Shown here: positions 24,841 through 34,918 of the stretch, piece after piece
Position numbering within the stretch: the stretch's first letter is position 1
Layout of the letters: every line of letters starts with the position of its first letter
NCBI RefSeq assembly: GCF_900117415.1
Contig: NZ_FPEI01000006.1
Coordinates: forward strand, 2,294,001 to 2,358,000
Source: Hyphomicrobium sp. CS1BSMeth3
GTDB lineage: Bacteria; Pseudomonadota; Alphaproteobacteria; Rhizobiales; Hyphomicrobiaceae
DNA: 64,000 nucleotides
Direction: 5' to 3'
Translations under genes and position numbers: made by a program
Notes under the pieces: generated by a model
What the model was told of the DNA's origin: nothing
Databases searched by the model: none
What the model saw: the letters and a program-made list of their open reading frames with translations, nothing else

Positions 24841-25221
24841 TCAGAATTTGCCCTGCGCAGAGGAGCCATCCGGGGCCGTGAGCTGTACGACGCCCTTCAC
24901 GCCGCGCTTGATCGGCGCCGGTGCAGTTCCAACCAGCTTTGAGCCTTCAACAGGAGCAAGAGCAAAGCGCTGTGATTTGCCATCGATGATGAAGATCGCC
25001 GTTCCTTTGAAACCCGCCGCAGGGATCGGCTTGTCATCGGCGTCGCTGAGATAGACCACCACGTTGGACGAGCCGTCGACGACAAGCTCCGTGTGATACT
25101 TTCCTGCATCCACGCGCCACCCACCATGCCGACCCTTTGCAGCGTCATGAGCGAGAGCGAAGGTCGGCGCGAGAAGCGCCACACTGAGGGCGATTGTTGA
25201 CATGAGACGATAGGCGGACAC
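24841..25221 (-). CDS. Small periplasmic protein of the metal-efflux operon
   Basis: 126 residues from a GTG preceded by AAAGGAG at 8-base spacing. Signal peptide MSAYRLMSTIALSVALLAPT ends near ALAHD. The mature part reads HDAAKGRHGGWRVDAGKYHT and is predicted as a small beta-rich domain, with His residues near the N-terminus that could bind metal. The frame stays open far upstream over the RND gene, but that part is not coding. Position between pump and oxidase suggests a periplasmic metal chaperone-like role; no firm family assignment. Confidence 0.7.
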   Translation of the reverse strand: MSAYRLMSTIALSVALLAPTFALAHDAAKGRHGGWRVDAGKYHTELVVDGSSNVVVYLSDADDKPIPAAGFKGTAIFIIDGKSQRFALAPVEGSKLVGTAPAPIKRGVKGVVQLTAPDGSSAQGKF

Positions 25222-25244
25222 GGCGCAGACTCCTTTGCTCTGTA

Positions 25245-28200
25245 TCAATAGGCCTGAGAGGGACGAGGTCCGGCGTCGACCTCGGAGACGGATTGCTCTT
25301 CTCCGCGCGCCTGGGCGATAAGCCGAGCGAGTGGCTTTTCGCCATAGCGCAGGAACAGGACGGGCGTGAGCAGGGCATCGAGAAGGGTGGCGCTTACGAG
25401 ACCGCCGAAGATGGTGATCGCGACGGGGTAGAGGATCTCCTTGCCGGGCGCATGGGCATCGATCATGAGGGGAACGAGCGCCACGCTGGCCGACAATGCC
25501 GTCATCAGAACTGGCGTCATGCGCTCGAGGCTCCCGCGCATCACGAGATCCGGGCCGAAGGACATGCGGTCGTGGATCGCGAGGTTGATGTAGTGGCTGA
25601 TCTTCAGGATGCCGTTGCGGGTCGCGATTCCGGTGAGTGTGATGAAGCCGATCATGCTCGCGACGGAGAGCGGCTGCCCGACCCACCAGAGCGCGACCAC
25701 CGATCCGATCAGTGCCAGAGGCACGCTGCCCATGATGATCAGGACGAACAGGATCGAGCGATAGCGGCTGTAGAGCAGCGTGAAGACCATCGCGAGAGAG
25801 ATGAGCGAAAGCACGCCGATCGTGCGCATGCTTTCCTCCTGCGCTCGAAACGTGCCCTCCAGGCTGACAAAGAAGCCCGAGGGCAAGCTGGCAGCCGCGA
25901 TCTCGCGCCGGATATCGGCAACAATCGCCGCCATGTCTCGGGCGCCGTCGGAGTTGGCGAGAACGACAATCCGGCGTTTGGTGTTCTCGCGGAGAATCTG
26001 GTTCGGCCCGTCCGCCTCCTTCACCTCGGCGACCTGCCGGAGCGGCACCCAGCCCGAGGGCGTCTCGATGAGCAGATCGGCGAGGCCCTGCGTGGTGCGG
26101 GCGCGATCATTCAGGCGCACAACCAGATCGAAGCGCTTGTTGCCATCCACGAGACGCGAGACGAGCCGCCCATTGGATAAGCGTTTGAGCTGCTCGGTGA
26201 TCTGTGCGGGCTGCAGGCCGTAGAGCGCGGCCTTGCGATAGTCCACGCTGATCTCAAGCTGAGGAATGCGTACCTGACGCTCGACCTGGAGATCGACGAG
26301 GCCCGGAACCGTGGCCAGCCTCGCGCGCAGTGCCTCGGCCAGGCTGCGCAGCGTGTCGAGATCCTCGCCGAAGAGCTTGAGTGCGATCTCGGCGCGAACG
26401 CCTGAGAGCATGTGGTCCAGGCGGTGCGATATGGGCTGGCCGACATTGGTTGCGGCCGGCAGCACTGCGAGACGCGCACGAATATCGTTGATGATCTCGC
26501 TTTTCGTGCGGCCCGAGGGCTTCAGGTCCACCTCGATCTCCGAGGAATGCACGCCTTCAGCGTGCTCGTCGAGCTCGGCACGCCCAGTGCGTCGTGCCGC
26601 GAGTTTGACCTCTGGCACTTCGAGGATGAGCTTCTCTGCAATGAAGCCGACGCGATGGCTCTCCGCGAGAGAGATACCAGGCTGGAAGAGCAGATTGATC
26701 GTCAGCGTTCCTTCGTTGAAGGGTGGCAGGAACGCGCGCGGGAGGCCCGCTGCGGCGACCATAGCGAGGACAACAGCCATGCCCGACGCTGCCATCAACA
26801 TCCGCGCGTGGCCGAACGCCCAGGTGAGCGCGCGCCGGTTCGCACGCTTCAGGGTGCGCACGAGCGGGCTCTCGTGCTCATCGAGCCGCTTCAGGCTCGG
26901 CAGCAGGTAGTAGGCCATCACCGGCGTCAGCGTGATCGAGACGAGCAGGCTGACCAGGATCGAGGTGATGTACGCTTGACCAAGCGGCGCGAAGAGGCGC
27001 CCCTCGATCCCCGACAAGGCAAAGAGCGGCACGAAGACGAGCACGATGATCATCGTCGCGTAGACAATGCCGGAGCGGACTTCCTGGCTCGCGGCCACGA
27101 TCACATCGAAGGTGGAGCGCGGATTGCCGAGCTCCCGGTTCTCCCGAAGACGACGAAAGATGTTCTCGACGTCGACCACGGCATCGTCGACGAGCTCGCC
27201 GATCGCGATCGCGATGCCGCCGAGGGTCATCGTGTTGATGGAGAGGCCGAAGAGGTGGAAGACGATAGCCGTTGCCAGGATGGAGACGGGGATGGCTGTC
27301 AGCGAAATGAAGGTCGTGCGGAAATTGAGCAGGAACAGGAACAGGACGATCGCGACGGCGCCGATGGCCTCGAGCAGGACCTTCTGGACGTTCCCGATGG
27401 ACGTTTCGATGAAGTTGGCCTGGCGGAAGACAACCGTGTCGACCTTGATGCCCTGCGGCATGGTCTGATTGAGCTCTTTCATGGCTCTCTCGACCTCCGC
27501 GGAGAGCTTGACGGTATCGACCGCCGGCTGCTTTTCGACGGACACGATGACGGCGGGGCGGCCCATGAATCCGGCATCTCCGCGCTTCAGCCGGGCGCCG
27601 TAGCTCACTTCGGCAATTTGGTGGAGGTAGACGGAGCGCCCGCCCTCGGCGCGCACCACAACGTCCTTGAGATCCGCGAGCTTGAGCGTGCGGCCGATAT
27701 TGCGGATCAGAAATTCGCGACTGTACTGATCGGTGAAGCCGCCACCGGTGTTCGTGCCGAATTGCTGAAGCGCGCGCTCCAGATCGGCGAGCGAGACGCC
27801 GAGGGCACGCATCGCCGGCGGATTTGGCGCGACCCGATATTGGCGCACCTCGCCGCCCATCGGTATGACCTGGGCAACGCCGGGTATGGTCAGGAGCCGC
27901 GGCCGCACGACGAAGTCAGCGATCTCGCGCAGCTCCATCGGGCTTGCCGTCTCCGAGGTCAGCGCGAACATCAGGATCTGGCCCATGATCGAGTTGATGG
28001 GCCCCATCTGCGGCGTGACATTCGTCGGGAGCTGATCCCGGACCAGCCCCAGGCGTTCGGCAATCTGCTGGCGATTGCGATAGATGTCCGTGCCCCACTC
28101 GAACTCGACGTAGATGATCGAAAGCCCTATCCCTGAGACGGAGCGCACCCGCGAGACGCCGGGGAGCCCGTTCATCTGCGTTTCAATGGGAAAGGTGACG

Positions 28201-28391
28201 AGCTGCTCGACCTCGTTCGGCGCGAGCCCCTCGGCCTCCGTCATGATGGTGACGGTCGGTCTGTTGAGGTCGGGGAACACATCGACCGGCAGACGATGCA
28301 GAGTGAACGCGCCGTAGATCACGAGCACGACTGACAGCGTGATCACCAGCAGCCGATTGCGGAGGGACTGAGTGACGAGGAAGGTGAACAT
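25245..28391 (-). CDS. Heavy-metal efflux RND transporter, inner-membrane pump (CusA/CzcA family)
   Basis: 1048 residues, standard HME-RND length. N-terminal helix followed by [20 protein letters not shown], first periplasmic loop, then TM helices 2-6. In TM4 the proton-relay motif reads [16 protein letters not shown], a variant seen in one HME subgroup, with the paired Asp residues and Glu. The second periplasmic loop and C-terminal helices end with [20 protein letters not shown]. Cation specificity (Cu/Ag versus Zn/Co/Cd) cannot be fixed; linkage with a multicopper oxidase favours copper. The adaptor gene lies 8 bases upstream. No outer-membrane CusC gene is present nearby. Confidence 0.92.
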   Translation of the reverse strand: MFTFLVTQSLRNRLLVITLSVVLVIYGAFTLHRLPVDVFPDLNRPTVTIMTEAEGLAPNEVEQLVTFPIETQMNGLPGVSRVRSVSGIGLSIIYVEFEWGTDIYRNRQQIAERLGLVRDQLPTNVTPQMGPINSIMGQILMFALTSETASPMELREIADFVVRPRLLTIPGVAQVIPMGGEVRQYRVAPNPPAMRALGVSLADLERALQQFGTNTGGGFTDQYSREFLIRNIGRTLKLADLKDVVVRAEGGRSVYLHQIAEVSYGARLKRGDAGFMGRPAVIVSVEKQPAVDTVKLSAEVERAMKELNQTMPQGIKVDTVVFRQANFIETSIGNVQKVLLEAIGAVAIVLFLFLLNFRTTFISLTAIPVSILATAIVFHLFGLSINTMTLGGIAIAIGELVDDAVVDVENIFRRLRENRELGNPRSTFDVIVAASQEVRSGIVYATMIIVLVFVPLFALSGIEGRLFAPLGQAYITSILVSLLVSITLTPVMAYYLLPSLKRLDEHESPLVRTLKRANRRALTWAFGHARMLMAASGMAVVLAMVAAAGLPRAFLPPFNEGTLTINLLFQPGISLAESHRVGFIAEKLILEVPEVKLAARRTGRAELDEHAEGVHSSEIEVDLKPSGRTKSEIINDIRARLAVLPAATNVGQPISHRLDHMLSGVRAEIALKLFGEDLDTLRSLAEALRARLATVPGLVDLQVERQVRIPQLEISVDYRKAALYGLQPAQITEQLKRLSNGRLVSRLVDGNKRFDLVVRLNDRARTTQGLADLLIETPSGWVPLRQVAEVKEADGPNQILRENTKRRIVVLANSDGARDMAAIVADIRREIAAASLPSGFFVSLEGTFRAQEESMRTIGVLSLISLAMVFTLLYSRYRSILFVLIIMGSVPLALIGSVVALWWVGQPLSVASMIGFITLTGIATRNGILKISHYINLAIHDRMSFGPDLVMRGSLERMTPVLMTALSASVALVPLMIDAHAPGKEILYPVAITIFGGLVSATLLDALLTPVLFLRYGEKPLARLIAQARGEEQSVSEVDAGPRPSQAY

Positions 28392-28399
28392 TGCTGGTC

Positions 28400-30067
28400 T
28401 CAGCGGATCTGGTTCAGCAGCTCGGCACCCTGCGTAACGATGCGGCGCCCGGCCTCGATGCCTGCCACGGCGAGCAGATGTGCGCCGTCGAGCGGCTCGA
28501 CGCGAACCTCGCGAATGACGAAGCGCTCCGCATTCGTGTGGTCGTAGACAATGCTCTGGCCGTTCGCGCCGCGCAGTACCGCCTCGCGCGGCAGCGCGAT
28601 CCCCCGACGCTCCTCTGCCGTCGACGCGACGACCGTGACGAACTGTCCTGCACGGAGGCCCGCGGTGCTTCCCTTGATGGCAAACTGATGAGGAACGGCC
28701 TGATTGCGGTCAGCGAAGCCCGTGCCGAGGTATTCGAGCTCGAGCGTCCGGCCGTCGGCCAGAAGGCCTTTGGCCGAACCGTTTGTCGTGTGCGCTTCGT
28801 AGCTCAGCGCTTCGATCCAGAGCACGCTGGGATCGATGATCTGGAAGATGACGGCATTCGGCTCGGCCATCTGTCCGGCAACCGCACTGGCAGCGGCGAT
28901 GATGCCGTCGACCGGAGCGACCAGCGCCTCGGCCTCGCGTTGTACGCGGTCAAGATTGGCGCGCCGCGTGCGCAATCCCCGCAGTTCCAGCTCGGCATCC
29001 TCGAGCTGGCTTTTCGCGATAACTTGCTCGATCGTCCGCAGCCGCTCGACCTTCCGCGCGACAATGGAGATTTGCTGGTCGAGCTCGCGCGCCTGCTGCT
29101 GCTGGACGGTCGCATCGGCGAGCGGCAGCGGTGGCCGGACATAGGCAAGGACGTCGCCTGCCTTCACGGCAGTGCCGAGCGGCTTGAAACCGCCTTCGGG
29201 AGGTGACAGCCGGCCACCGACCGAGGCTTGCACAAGGCCACTGGCATTCGGGCTCGGGATGATACGACCAGGCAGCTCGATCGAGCGACGGTGAGTGCGC
29301 TGCTCGGTGAGTTGCGTCCGAATAGCGAGAATGTGCTGCGTGGGCTTTGGCACGAACAGCGCGCCATCGGCGAACCGCTGGGCAATATCCCGCGGAGCGG
29401 CGACAGCCACTGTATCAGCACGCACGGGACTTCCATGCAGTGAGCCGCCCCCAAGAGCAGCAATGACGATCATACCTGCTGCCGTTCGACCGCGAACGCG
29501 CCACGTGACGAGCGCTCCGGCCGCGAAGCCCACGAAGAGCGCCAGCCAGAGCGAGCCCGCAGCATCGCCAAGGCGCTCCCGGAACTCCTGCGCAAATGCG
29601 CTGTTGAAGATCCATGAAGCGCTGCGCGTAGCTGCCGGATTGAGCACGTCCGCGGGAATTTTCAGCGTCGCAGCGAGAATATCGACAGTATCCTGAGCCG
29701 TCACGATAATGGCGAGATCATAGGAACCCGGCGTCGTCAGGAACGGCGCATCGGCCGCGTACACGCCGTTCCCCTTGTCGACCGGGACGAGCTGGCCGGA
29801 GGAAGTATCGATCTCGATCGAGGCGCCGGTGACCGGCGCATTGGTGCGAAACTGATCGAGATGGATCATCAGCTCGCCACCGCGCGCAATGAGGACCATC
29901 TCGAAATCCGACGAGGATGCCTCAGCGCGAGGGGCTATGGTGTTCGAGACGGGCGGCGGCGGCGCACCGTGGTCGTGGCCCTCGTGAGCGTTGCCAGCGC
30001 CAGCTCCCGCACCAAGTGCGATGGCCAGGAGTGCCGCCTTGCAGAGCCTTGCATTGAAGCGACCCAT
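28400..30067 (-). CDS. RND efflux periplasmic adaptor (CusB/HlyD family) with N-terminal extension
   Basis: About 555 residues, longer than usual CusB-type adaptors. The signal peptide is followed by His-rich [15 protein letters not shown] beta-sandwich-like domain comes next (about 50-135, [20 protein letters not shown]), then a membrane helix (about 170-190, [17 protein letters not shown]). The true membrane-fusion core follows: [20 protein letters not shown], an alpha-hairpin with [16 protein letters not shown], and the lipoyl half [18 protein letters not shown]. Start at 30067 has GAGGA upstream. It couples the RND pump to an outer-membrane channel encoded elsewhere. Confidence 0.88.
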   Translation of the reverse strand: MGRFNARLCKAALLAIALGAGAGAGNAHEGHDHGAPPPPVSNTIAPRAEASSSDFEMVLIARGGELMIHLDQFRTNAPVTGASIEIDTSSGQLVPVDKGNGVYAADAPFLTTPGSYDLAIIVTAQDTVDILAATLKIPADVLNPAATRSASWIFNSAFAQEFRERLGDAAGSLWLALFVGFAAGALVTWRVRGRTAAGMIVIAALGGGSLHGSPVRADTVAVAAPRDIAQRFADGALFVPKPTQHILAIRTQLTEQRTHRRSIELPGRIIPSPNASGLVQASVGGRLSPPEGGFKPLGTAVKAGDVLAYVRPPLPLADATVQQQQARELDQQISIVARKVERLRTIEQVIAKSQLEDAELELRGLRTRRANLDRVQREAEALVAPVDGIIAAASAVAGQMAEPNAVIFQIIDPSVLWIEALSYEAHTTNGSAKGLLADGRTLELEYLGTGFADRNQAVPHQFAIKGSTAGLRAGQFVTVVASTAEERRGIALPREAVLRGANGQSIVYDHTNAERFVIREVRVEPLDGAHLLAVAGIEAGRRIVTQGAELLNQIR

Positions 30068-30136
30068 AGTGTCCTCGCGCCCCGGGAAAACTCGCACCTG
30101 AGTAGCCGGAGCTGCGTGACGCCGCGTTGCGCCTTC

Positions 30137-30152
30137 GTAACAAATTGTTTCA
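30137..30152 (-). promoter_or_regulatory. Candidate response-regulator operator upstream of the adaptor-pump genes
   Basis: On the minus strand reads TGAAACAATTTGTTAC: TGAAAC and a related TGTTAC ten bases apart, 70-85 bases before the adaptor start. It matches the site at 32391-32406 in 13 of 16 positions. It also contains the dyad AACAA-A-TTGTT. Spacing of one helical turn fits direct-repeat sites of OmpR-family regulators. Confidence 0.55.
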
Positions 30153-30192
30153 GGACGTGGGGTGGCAGGGAATAGTTGGTACGATGGGTGCT

Positions 30193-31569
30193 CTAGGTGC
30201 CCGCTGGAGACGCCCCCGCCGGCTGCGCAGCGGAGAGAGCCGTGGAGGCTTGCCTGGCAGCAGGGCGAACCGGCAAGCGGACGATCGCACTCAGGCCGCC
30301 TTCTGCTCGATTGCGCAGCGTCAGGCTCCCGCCGTCCGCCTCGATATTGGCCTTTGCGATCGTCAAGCCCAAGCCGACGCCACCGGTTTCACTGTTGCGC
30401 GACTCTTCGAGACGGACAAATGGCTCGACGACCACGTCGATCTGGTCCTCGGGTATGCCCGGCCCGTTGTCATCGATGATCACGTAGACATCATCGCCTT
30501 CGACTTCGGTCGATACCGATACACGGGAGCCAAATCGGAGCGCATTGCCGACGAGGTTGGATAGTGCGCGCTTGAGACCAATGTGCCGTGCGTTCACGAC
30601 AACATGCGTCCGGCTGCTCAGAACCGCATCATGCCCTGCGTCGTTGGCGTCGTCGACGATCGTCTGGAGCAAAGCTCCGAGGTCTATGGCGCGCTGTGGC
30701 TCGGAGGCTTCCTCGTCTCTGAGATATGAGAGCGTCGCGTCGATCATCTGCTCCATCTCCGCGATATCTGCGGACATCGCGCGCTGCAGCTCGGGGCTGT
30801 CGATTTCATTTATGCGAAGCTTCAGGCGGGTGAGCGGCGTTCTCAGATCGTGCGAGACGGCTGCGAGAGATCGCGTGCGCCGCGACACCAGGCCTTCGAT
30901 CCTTTGGCGCATGTCGTTGAAGGCGGCCGCAAGCTGCCGCACCTCGAGGGGGCCGCGTTCGGGGACTTCGGATTTGGGATTGTCGGGAGACCACACCGTC
31001 ACCGCCCGCGCCATACTGCGCAAAGGTCGTGTCAGCCACCGCGCCATGAGCAGAGACATGAGCACGACGCCGATAGCCATGAAGCTCGTCGAGAGGAGGG
31101 TTCCATGGCGACCGCTGCCCGAGGGTGCTGCGGCAAACAAGCTCGCATTGAGCCACGTGCTGTCAGGCAGCCGGATGGAAAGTGATGCGACGTGGGCATC
31201 CGTGCTCGTGCCGACCAGGACATCATCTGCCCCGAGCTCGGGGGCCAGCTCCCGAATTCTCGATGTCAGGCTGTGCCAAGCCTCGGCCCCAGGGCCGCCG
31301 GCCGAAGCCCCCTTGACCTTGCTCCAGTGAACATCGATCGGCCCGGTCGAAAAATCGTGTGCCAACGCTTCGCGCTGCGCTTCGGGTACAAACATCACGC
31401 TGCGCTTGATGAATATCAGGCGCTCGGCCAGTCGGGACTCGTGCGCAAGTGTCAGCTCCTGATCGAGAGCGTGCTCGTAGGTCCAAAGGCTGACGATATG
31501 GACGAGCGAGATTCCGAGCACCGATACCAAAATAAGGCGCGCGACCAGCGTATCGAACAATCCGATCAT
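30193..31569 (-). CDS. Sensor histidine kinase of the metal-efflux two-component system
   Basis: 458 residues, EnvZ/CusS-like layout. TM1 (about 10-28, ARLILVSVLGISLVHIVS), periplasmic sensor loop of about 130 residues, TM2 (about 160-178, FMAIGVVLMSLLMARWL), HAMP with RSMARAVTVWSPDNP. The H-box is LAAVSHDLRTPLTRLKLR; N box LSNLVGNALRFG, G1 DDNGPGIPEDQ and G2 GGVGLGLTIAKA follow. Its ATG overlaps the response regulator stop by 4 bases. Probably senses periplasmic copper or silver for the downstream efflux genes; the metal is inferred. Confidence 0.9.
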   Translation of the reverse strand: MIGLFDTLVARLILVSVLGISLVHIVSLWTYEHALDQELTLAHESRLAERLIFIKRSVMFVPEAQREALAHDFSTGPIDVHWSKVKGASAGGPGAEAWHSLTSRIRELAPELGADDVLVGTSTDAHVASLSIRLPDSTWLNASLFAAAPSGSGRHGTLLSTSFMAIGVVLMSLLMARWLTRPLRSMARAVTVWSPDNPKSEVPERGPLEVRQLAAAFNDMRQRIEGLVSRRTRSLAAVSHDLRTPLTRLKLRINEIDSPELQRAMSADIAEMEQMIDATLSYLRDEEASEPQRAIDLGALLQTIVDDANDAGHDAVLSSRTHVVVNARHIGLKRALSNLVGNALRFGSRVSVSTEVEGDDVYVIIDDNGPGIPEDQIDVVVEPFVRLEESRNSETGGVGLGLTIAKANIEADGGSLTLRNRAEGGLSAIVRLPVRPAARQASTALSAAQPAGASPAGT

Positions 31570-32330
31570 GCCCGTGTCACGGCTGGGACGAACATATAGC
31601 CGATGCCTCGGATCGTCTTGATCATCGCCTGGCCGTCCTCGCTGGCATCGAGCTTCTTGCGCAGCCGGCTCACCTGGATGTCGATCGCGCGATCGAAGCC
31701 TGTTGCAACTCTATGCTTGGCGCTGTCCATAAGTATATCGCGGCTCAGCGCTCGTTGCGGATAGTCCAGAAATGTCAGGAGCATCTCGTACTCCCCCGTC
31801 GAGAGGTCGACGATGGCCCCTTCCGGGTTCGTAAGCTCGCGCCGTCGCGTATCGAGTGACCACCCTTCGAACCGAAGCCGATAGCCTGCACTTTGCGGAG
31901 CACCGGCAGAACCCCGTACGCGGCGGAGCACAGCGTTGATGCGGGCCAGCAGCTCGCGGGGATTGAACGGCTTTACCAGATAGTCATCGGCGCCGATCTC
32001 GAGGCCGACAATTCGATCTGTGTCGGCACCAAGCGCAGTGAGCATGATGACCGGCAGCAATGAAGTGGAACGAATCTCTCGACAGAGATCGAGACCGTTT
32101 CCCCCCGGAAGCATGATGTCGAGGATGACCAGATCGATGGTCGTGGCTGCGAGAATTTCCCGCATCTCGCGCCCATCACGAGCCATCGATACCCGATGCC
32201 CGTGCTCGCGCAGGAACTTGGCCGCAAGCTGGCGGATCTGAGCGTCGTCGTCGACGACGAGAATATGCGCCTGGGCTGCTCCCGGCGTCGGGCTGGTGCG
32301 GTGATCTGTCTTGGTCGTCATCATCGGCAT
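31566..32330 (-). CDS. OmpR-family response regulator of the metal-efflux system
   Basis: About 254 residues. Receiver domain with ILVVDDDAQIRQLAAKFL, phosphoacceptor Asp in LVILDIMLPGGNG and Lys in DDYLVKPFNPREL. The winged helix includes LSTGEYEMLLTFLDYPQRAL and IKTIRGIGYMFVP. Start at 32330 is chosen from GGAAG upstream; ATGs at 32381, 32357 and 32324 are alternatives. First gene of the minus-strand metal block. The repeat at 32391-32406 lies 61 bases upstream, suggesting autoregulation. Confidence 0.9.
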   Translation of the reverse strand: MPMMTTKTDHRTSPTPGAAQAHILVVDDDAQIRQLAAKFLREHGHRVSMARDGREMREILAATTIDLVILDIMLPGGNGLDLCREIRSTSLLPVIMLTALGADTDRIVGLEIGADDYLVKPFNPRELLARINAVLRRVRGSAGAPQSAGYRLRFEGWSLDTRRRELTNPEGAIVDLSTGEYEMLLTFLDYPQRALSRDILMDSAKHRVATGFDRAIDIQVSRLRKKLDASEDGQAMIKTIRGIGYMFVPAVTRA

Positions 32331-32390
32331 GGGGTAAGTGCGCTTCCGCCCAAGCATACGCGCTTTCCCGTATCGCGCCATTTCTGCAGT

Positions 32391-32406
32391 GTTTCAAAAT
32401 GTTTCA
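32391..32406 (-). promoter_or_regulatory. Candidate operator upstream of the metal-responsive regulator gene
   Basis: Perfect direct repeat GTTTCA-AAAT-GTTTCA on the plus strand, that is TGAAAC-N4-TGAAAC reading towards the regulator gene. The ten-base period and the similar motif upstream of the adaptor gene suggest binding of the response regulator to both promoters. Confidence 0.55.
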
Positions 32407-32896
32407 TGCTGGCCCCTGGGCCATGAGAAAATCTCGGACAGGCTCGAGAAAGGATGCCTTGCGGGCAATAGTTGAAAGGCTCTACTTCCAGCGCTTAGGC
32501 GGGGCTGCATACTGATCGTACAAGTAGACTGTCATGCATCGCCAAGCAGAACGGCCACCAGATCCTGTTTACCGGTGCTTCGGCAGCGCTTTTCAAAGGC
32601 GAGAAGATGGGCCTGGTCGGACCTAACGGCGCAGGCAACGCCGCAACGGTCGATCCCAATAGCGGAAGTCGAACAACTTGCAGTGGGCGACGCCATAAGC
32701 GCCGCCGACGATGTCCGCTTACTGGAGACCGCGTCGGCACGCGCCAGGTTCTCGGAGATTTTCCTTGTCGTCGCGCCCCTGCGCGCCTTTCAGAACCACT
32801 GCAGCGCCGAGATGTATTTGATCGCCATCGACCATAAGCTAGGATATCCCTACGCGGCGCGTCGGGGGATGCGCTGCCTGTGCGTCGGGGGCGCGC
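32407..32896. other. Non-coding stretch holding an ABC-F relic
   Basis: 490 bases between the divergent metal regulator and LuxR genes. It holds promoter-proximal sequence, the ABC-F fragment listed separately and no intact gene. An open frame from about 32575 to 32964 has no recognisable domain and overlaps the LuxR start. Confidence 0.5.
32541..32670 (+). pseudogene. Relic of an ABC-F type ATPase
   Basis: One frame reads AKQNGHQILFTGASAALFKG and then EKMGLVGPNGAGNAATVD. This is the N-terminal segment and Walker A of an ABC-F family protein, in which GPNGAGKTT has become GPNGAGNAA. Homology stops after about 45 codons, with no start codon or downstream domain. The lost Lys would abolish ATP binding. 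It is a short inactive remnant. Confidence 0.6.
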
Positions 32897-34003
32897 ATGC
32901 GGTTGGGAAGCGATTGGAGCGACCGGCTGATCGACCGGATCTACGAAGCCGGCGTGGTGCCTGAGCAGTGGCCGGCGGTCCTCGATGACCTGACCAAGCT
33001 CGCCGACGGCGCCGGCGCACTCATTCTGAGCCGCTCACGCTTCCAGGAGCATTTCATCGGCACGCCCGAGGCGGTGCGCATTTTTGCAGGGGCAGTCGCA
33101 GAAGGCTGGCAGGGCGAGCGGAATCCTCGCGCACCCCGACTCTTTGGCGCCAAGCATGCGGGCTTCCTGACCGATCTCGACGTGTTCACCCGCGAAGAGA
33201 TCGAGCGCGAACCTTATTTCACGGAGTTCTTGCGACCGCTTGGGTTAGGCTGGGGTGCGGCGACCGCCATCGAGGTACCGAGCGGCGACGTGATCGCCTT
33301 CGATGTGGAGCGGTCATTCGAGCGCGGCCCGATCGAGCGGCCAGTCGTGGAGCGGCTCGACGAACTGCGGCCGCATCTGGCGCGCGCAAGCATGCTCTCG
33401 GCCCGGCTCGCCTTTGAGCGTTCCCGCGCTGCAGCGCTGGCGCTCGAGCATGTCGGTCTGCCGGCCGCCGTGCTGGGACGCAAAATGCACATCCTTGCCG
33501 CCAACCCCTCGCTCGAAGCCATGATGCCGGGCGTGGTGCAGGACCGTAGCGCGCGCGTCGCGCTGGTAGACCACAACGCGGACGCGTTGCTGGCGGAGGC
33601 TTTGAGCCGGCTCGCGCTGTCGGATGACCTCCGCGGCGTGCGCTCCATCCCGATCCCCGCACGGCAGGAGCAGCCACCCCTGATCGTCCATCTGGTTCCG
33701 ATCCGCCTCGGCGCGAACGACGTGTTCTCCAGCGCCTCAGCCATTCTGGTGCTGACCCCGGTCGTCCCTGCCGAGGTGCCGACGGCGGACGTGTTGCAGG
33801 GCCTGTTCGATCTGACGGCAGCCGAGGCCCGGGTCGCGCGCAGCATCGCTCAGACGCAGACCATTGAGTCCATTGCGGACAATCTCGGCGTATCGCGCGA
33901 GACGGTCCGAAGCCAGCTCAAGGCGGTTCTCGCGAAGACCGGAACCGCGCGTCAGGTGGACCTCGCCGCGCTGCTCGCGGGATCCCGTATTCCACCTCAC
34001 TGA
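32897..34003 (+). CDS. LuxR-family helix-turn-helix transcriptional regulator
   Basis: 368 residues. The C-terminal HTH (about 305-360) reads LTAAEARVARSIAQTQTIES followed by IADNLGVSRETVRSQLKAVL and KTGTARQ, the LuxR/GerE pattern. The N-terminal 300 residues begin LIDRIYEAGVVPEQWPAVLD, a segment found in a family of alphaproteobacterial LuxR proteins with PAS-like sensing regions; no receiver or autoinducer-binding domain is recognised. The ATG at 32897 is the first in frame. Its targets are unknown; the flanking genes are small secreted proteins. Confidence 0.85.
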   Translation: MRLGSDWSDRLIDRIYEAGVVPEQWPAVLDDLTKLADGAGALILSRSRFQEHFIGTPEAVRIFAGAVAEGWQGERNPRAPRLFGAKHAGFLTDLDVFTREEIEREPYFTEFLRPLGLGWGAATAIEVPSGDVIAFDVERSFERGPIERPVVERLDELRPHLARASMLSARLAFERSRAAALALEHVGLPAAVLGRKMHILAANPSLEAMMPGVVQDRSARVALVDHNADALLAEALSRLALSDDLRGVRSIPIPARQEQPPLIVHLVPIRLGANDVFSSASAILVLTPVVPAEVPTADVLQGLFDLTAAEARVARSIAQTQTIESIADNLGVSRETVRSQLKAVLAKTGTARQVDLAALLAGSRIPPH

Positions 34004-34213
34004 ACCCTTCTTTCACCCGTTTGGGGGATGCGGGCTCGCGATAACGCGCCAACATTCGCGGGTCCCTGGCGTGCCTGCCGGCAACGATCGCCGGAAGAGC
34101 AACGCGCATGGCGGTTGTCAGGATGGTGCTATCGATTTGAGGAAAACAAACCAATGCCGATGGTCCTGCTGAACTATTGCTGATTGGGGCGAGAGGCATA
34201 TCGAGAAATTGAA

Positions 34214-34870
34214 ATGCTGGTTCGGAAGACTGCGAGCGTTCTCTATATCGGTGTAGCCATTATTGTCGGACTTTCATCGGTAGCCCATGCGGAAAACCTG
34301 CATCGCAAGTATCGCGATCTCGGCATCGAGAAATGGGACTGCGGCTATATCGTGATTACGGATCCTCGCTACCCCGCATGCAAGGCGTGCGAGGACAAAG
34401 GCATGGAGTACGACGACAGCGGAAGCGGATCCTGCGAGCCGGCTGAATCGCTGCGCGACCGCACACGAAGGGCCTTCGGCCTGCCCCCGCGCTCTCGCGA
34501 GCAAGCGCCATCGACGAAATCCGGCGGGACATCCCGTGCGCCCAAGGTGCGGTACCAATACGGGGCTCTTGCATACGGAAAGCTGAAAAATCCAGACGGC
34601 ACCGAAACGGGCGTCACGGGATATGCGCGCATGACGAACCAGGTTGAAGCCGATGGTGCCGCGGTATCCGCGTGCATTGGCAACGGCGGGCAAGGCTGCA
34701 GCGTCGTCGGCAGGTTCAGCGGAGGCAAGTGCGGCTACATCGTCTTGTGCACGAATCGCTCCGGCGTCAGCTATGGCGCAGCGGAAACGGACGCGGCTGC
34801 GGCCGGTAAATGCTTCGGCGGAAAATATTCAAAGCGTGATCGCGGCGTAGGAGGATGCACCGACAAGTGA
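34214..34870 (+). CDS. Secreted DUF4189-like protein
   Basis: 218 residues. ATG at 34214 preceded by GAGAAA; signal peptide with core VLYIGVAIIVGLSSVAHA. The mature N-terminus has two C-x-x-C-like pairs (DCGYIV, ACKACEDKG). The C-terminal 100 residues start YGALAYGKLKN and contain ACIGNGGQGCSVVGRFSGGK and YGAAETDAAAAGKC, resembling DUF4189 domains. Function unknown. Its base composition is lower in GC than neighbours, in keeping with transfer. Confidence 0.6.
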   Translation: MLVRKTASVLYIGVAIIVGLSSVAHAENLHRKYRDLGIEKWDCGYIVITDPRYPACKACEDKGMEYDDSGSGSCEPAESLRDRTRRAFGLPPRSREQAPSTKSGGTSRAPKVRYQYGALAYGKLKNPDGTETGVTGYARMTNQVEADGAAVSACIGNGGQGCSVVGRFSGGKCGYIVLCTNRSGVSYGAAETDAAAAGKCFGGKYSKRDRGVGGCTDK

Positions 34871-34918
34871 TGCGCGCGCCCCACTGGATCACACTGCGGC
34901 GCAATAAGGGAGAAAGGC

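Noticed and set aside
25222-25686. Upstream extension of the small periplasmic protein frame
   Set aside because: It overlaps the RND pump 3' end in another frame, has no family features, and the GTG at 25221 has a good ribosome-binding site and signal peptide.
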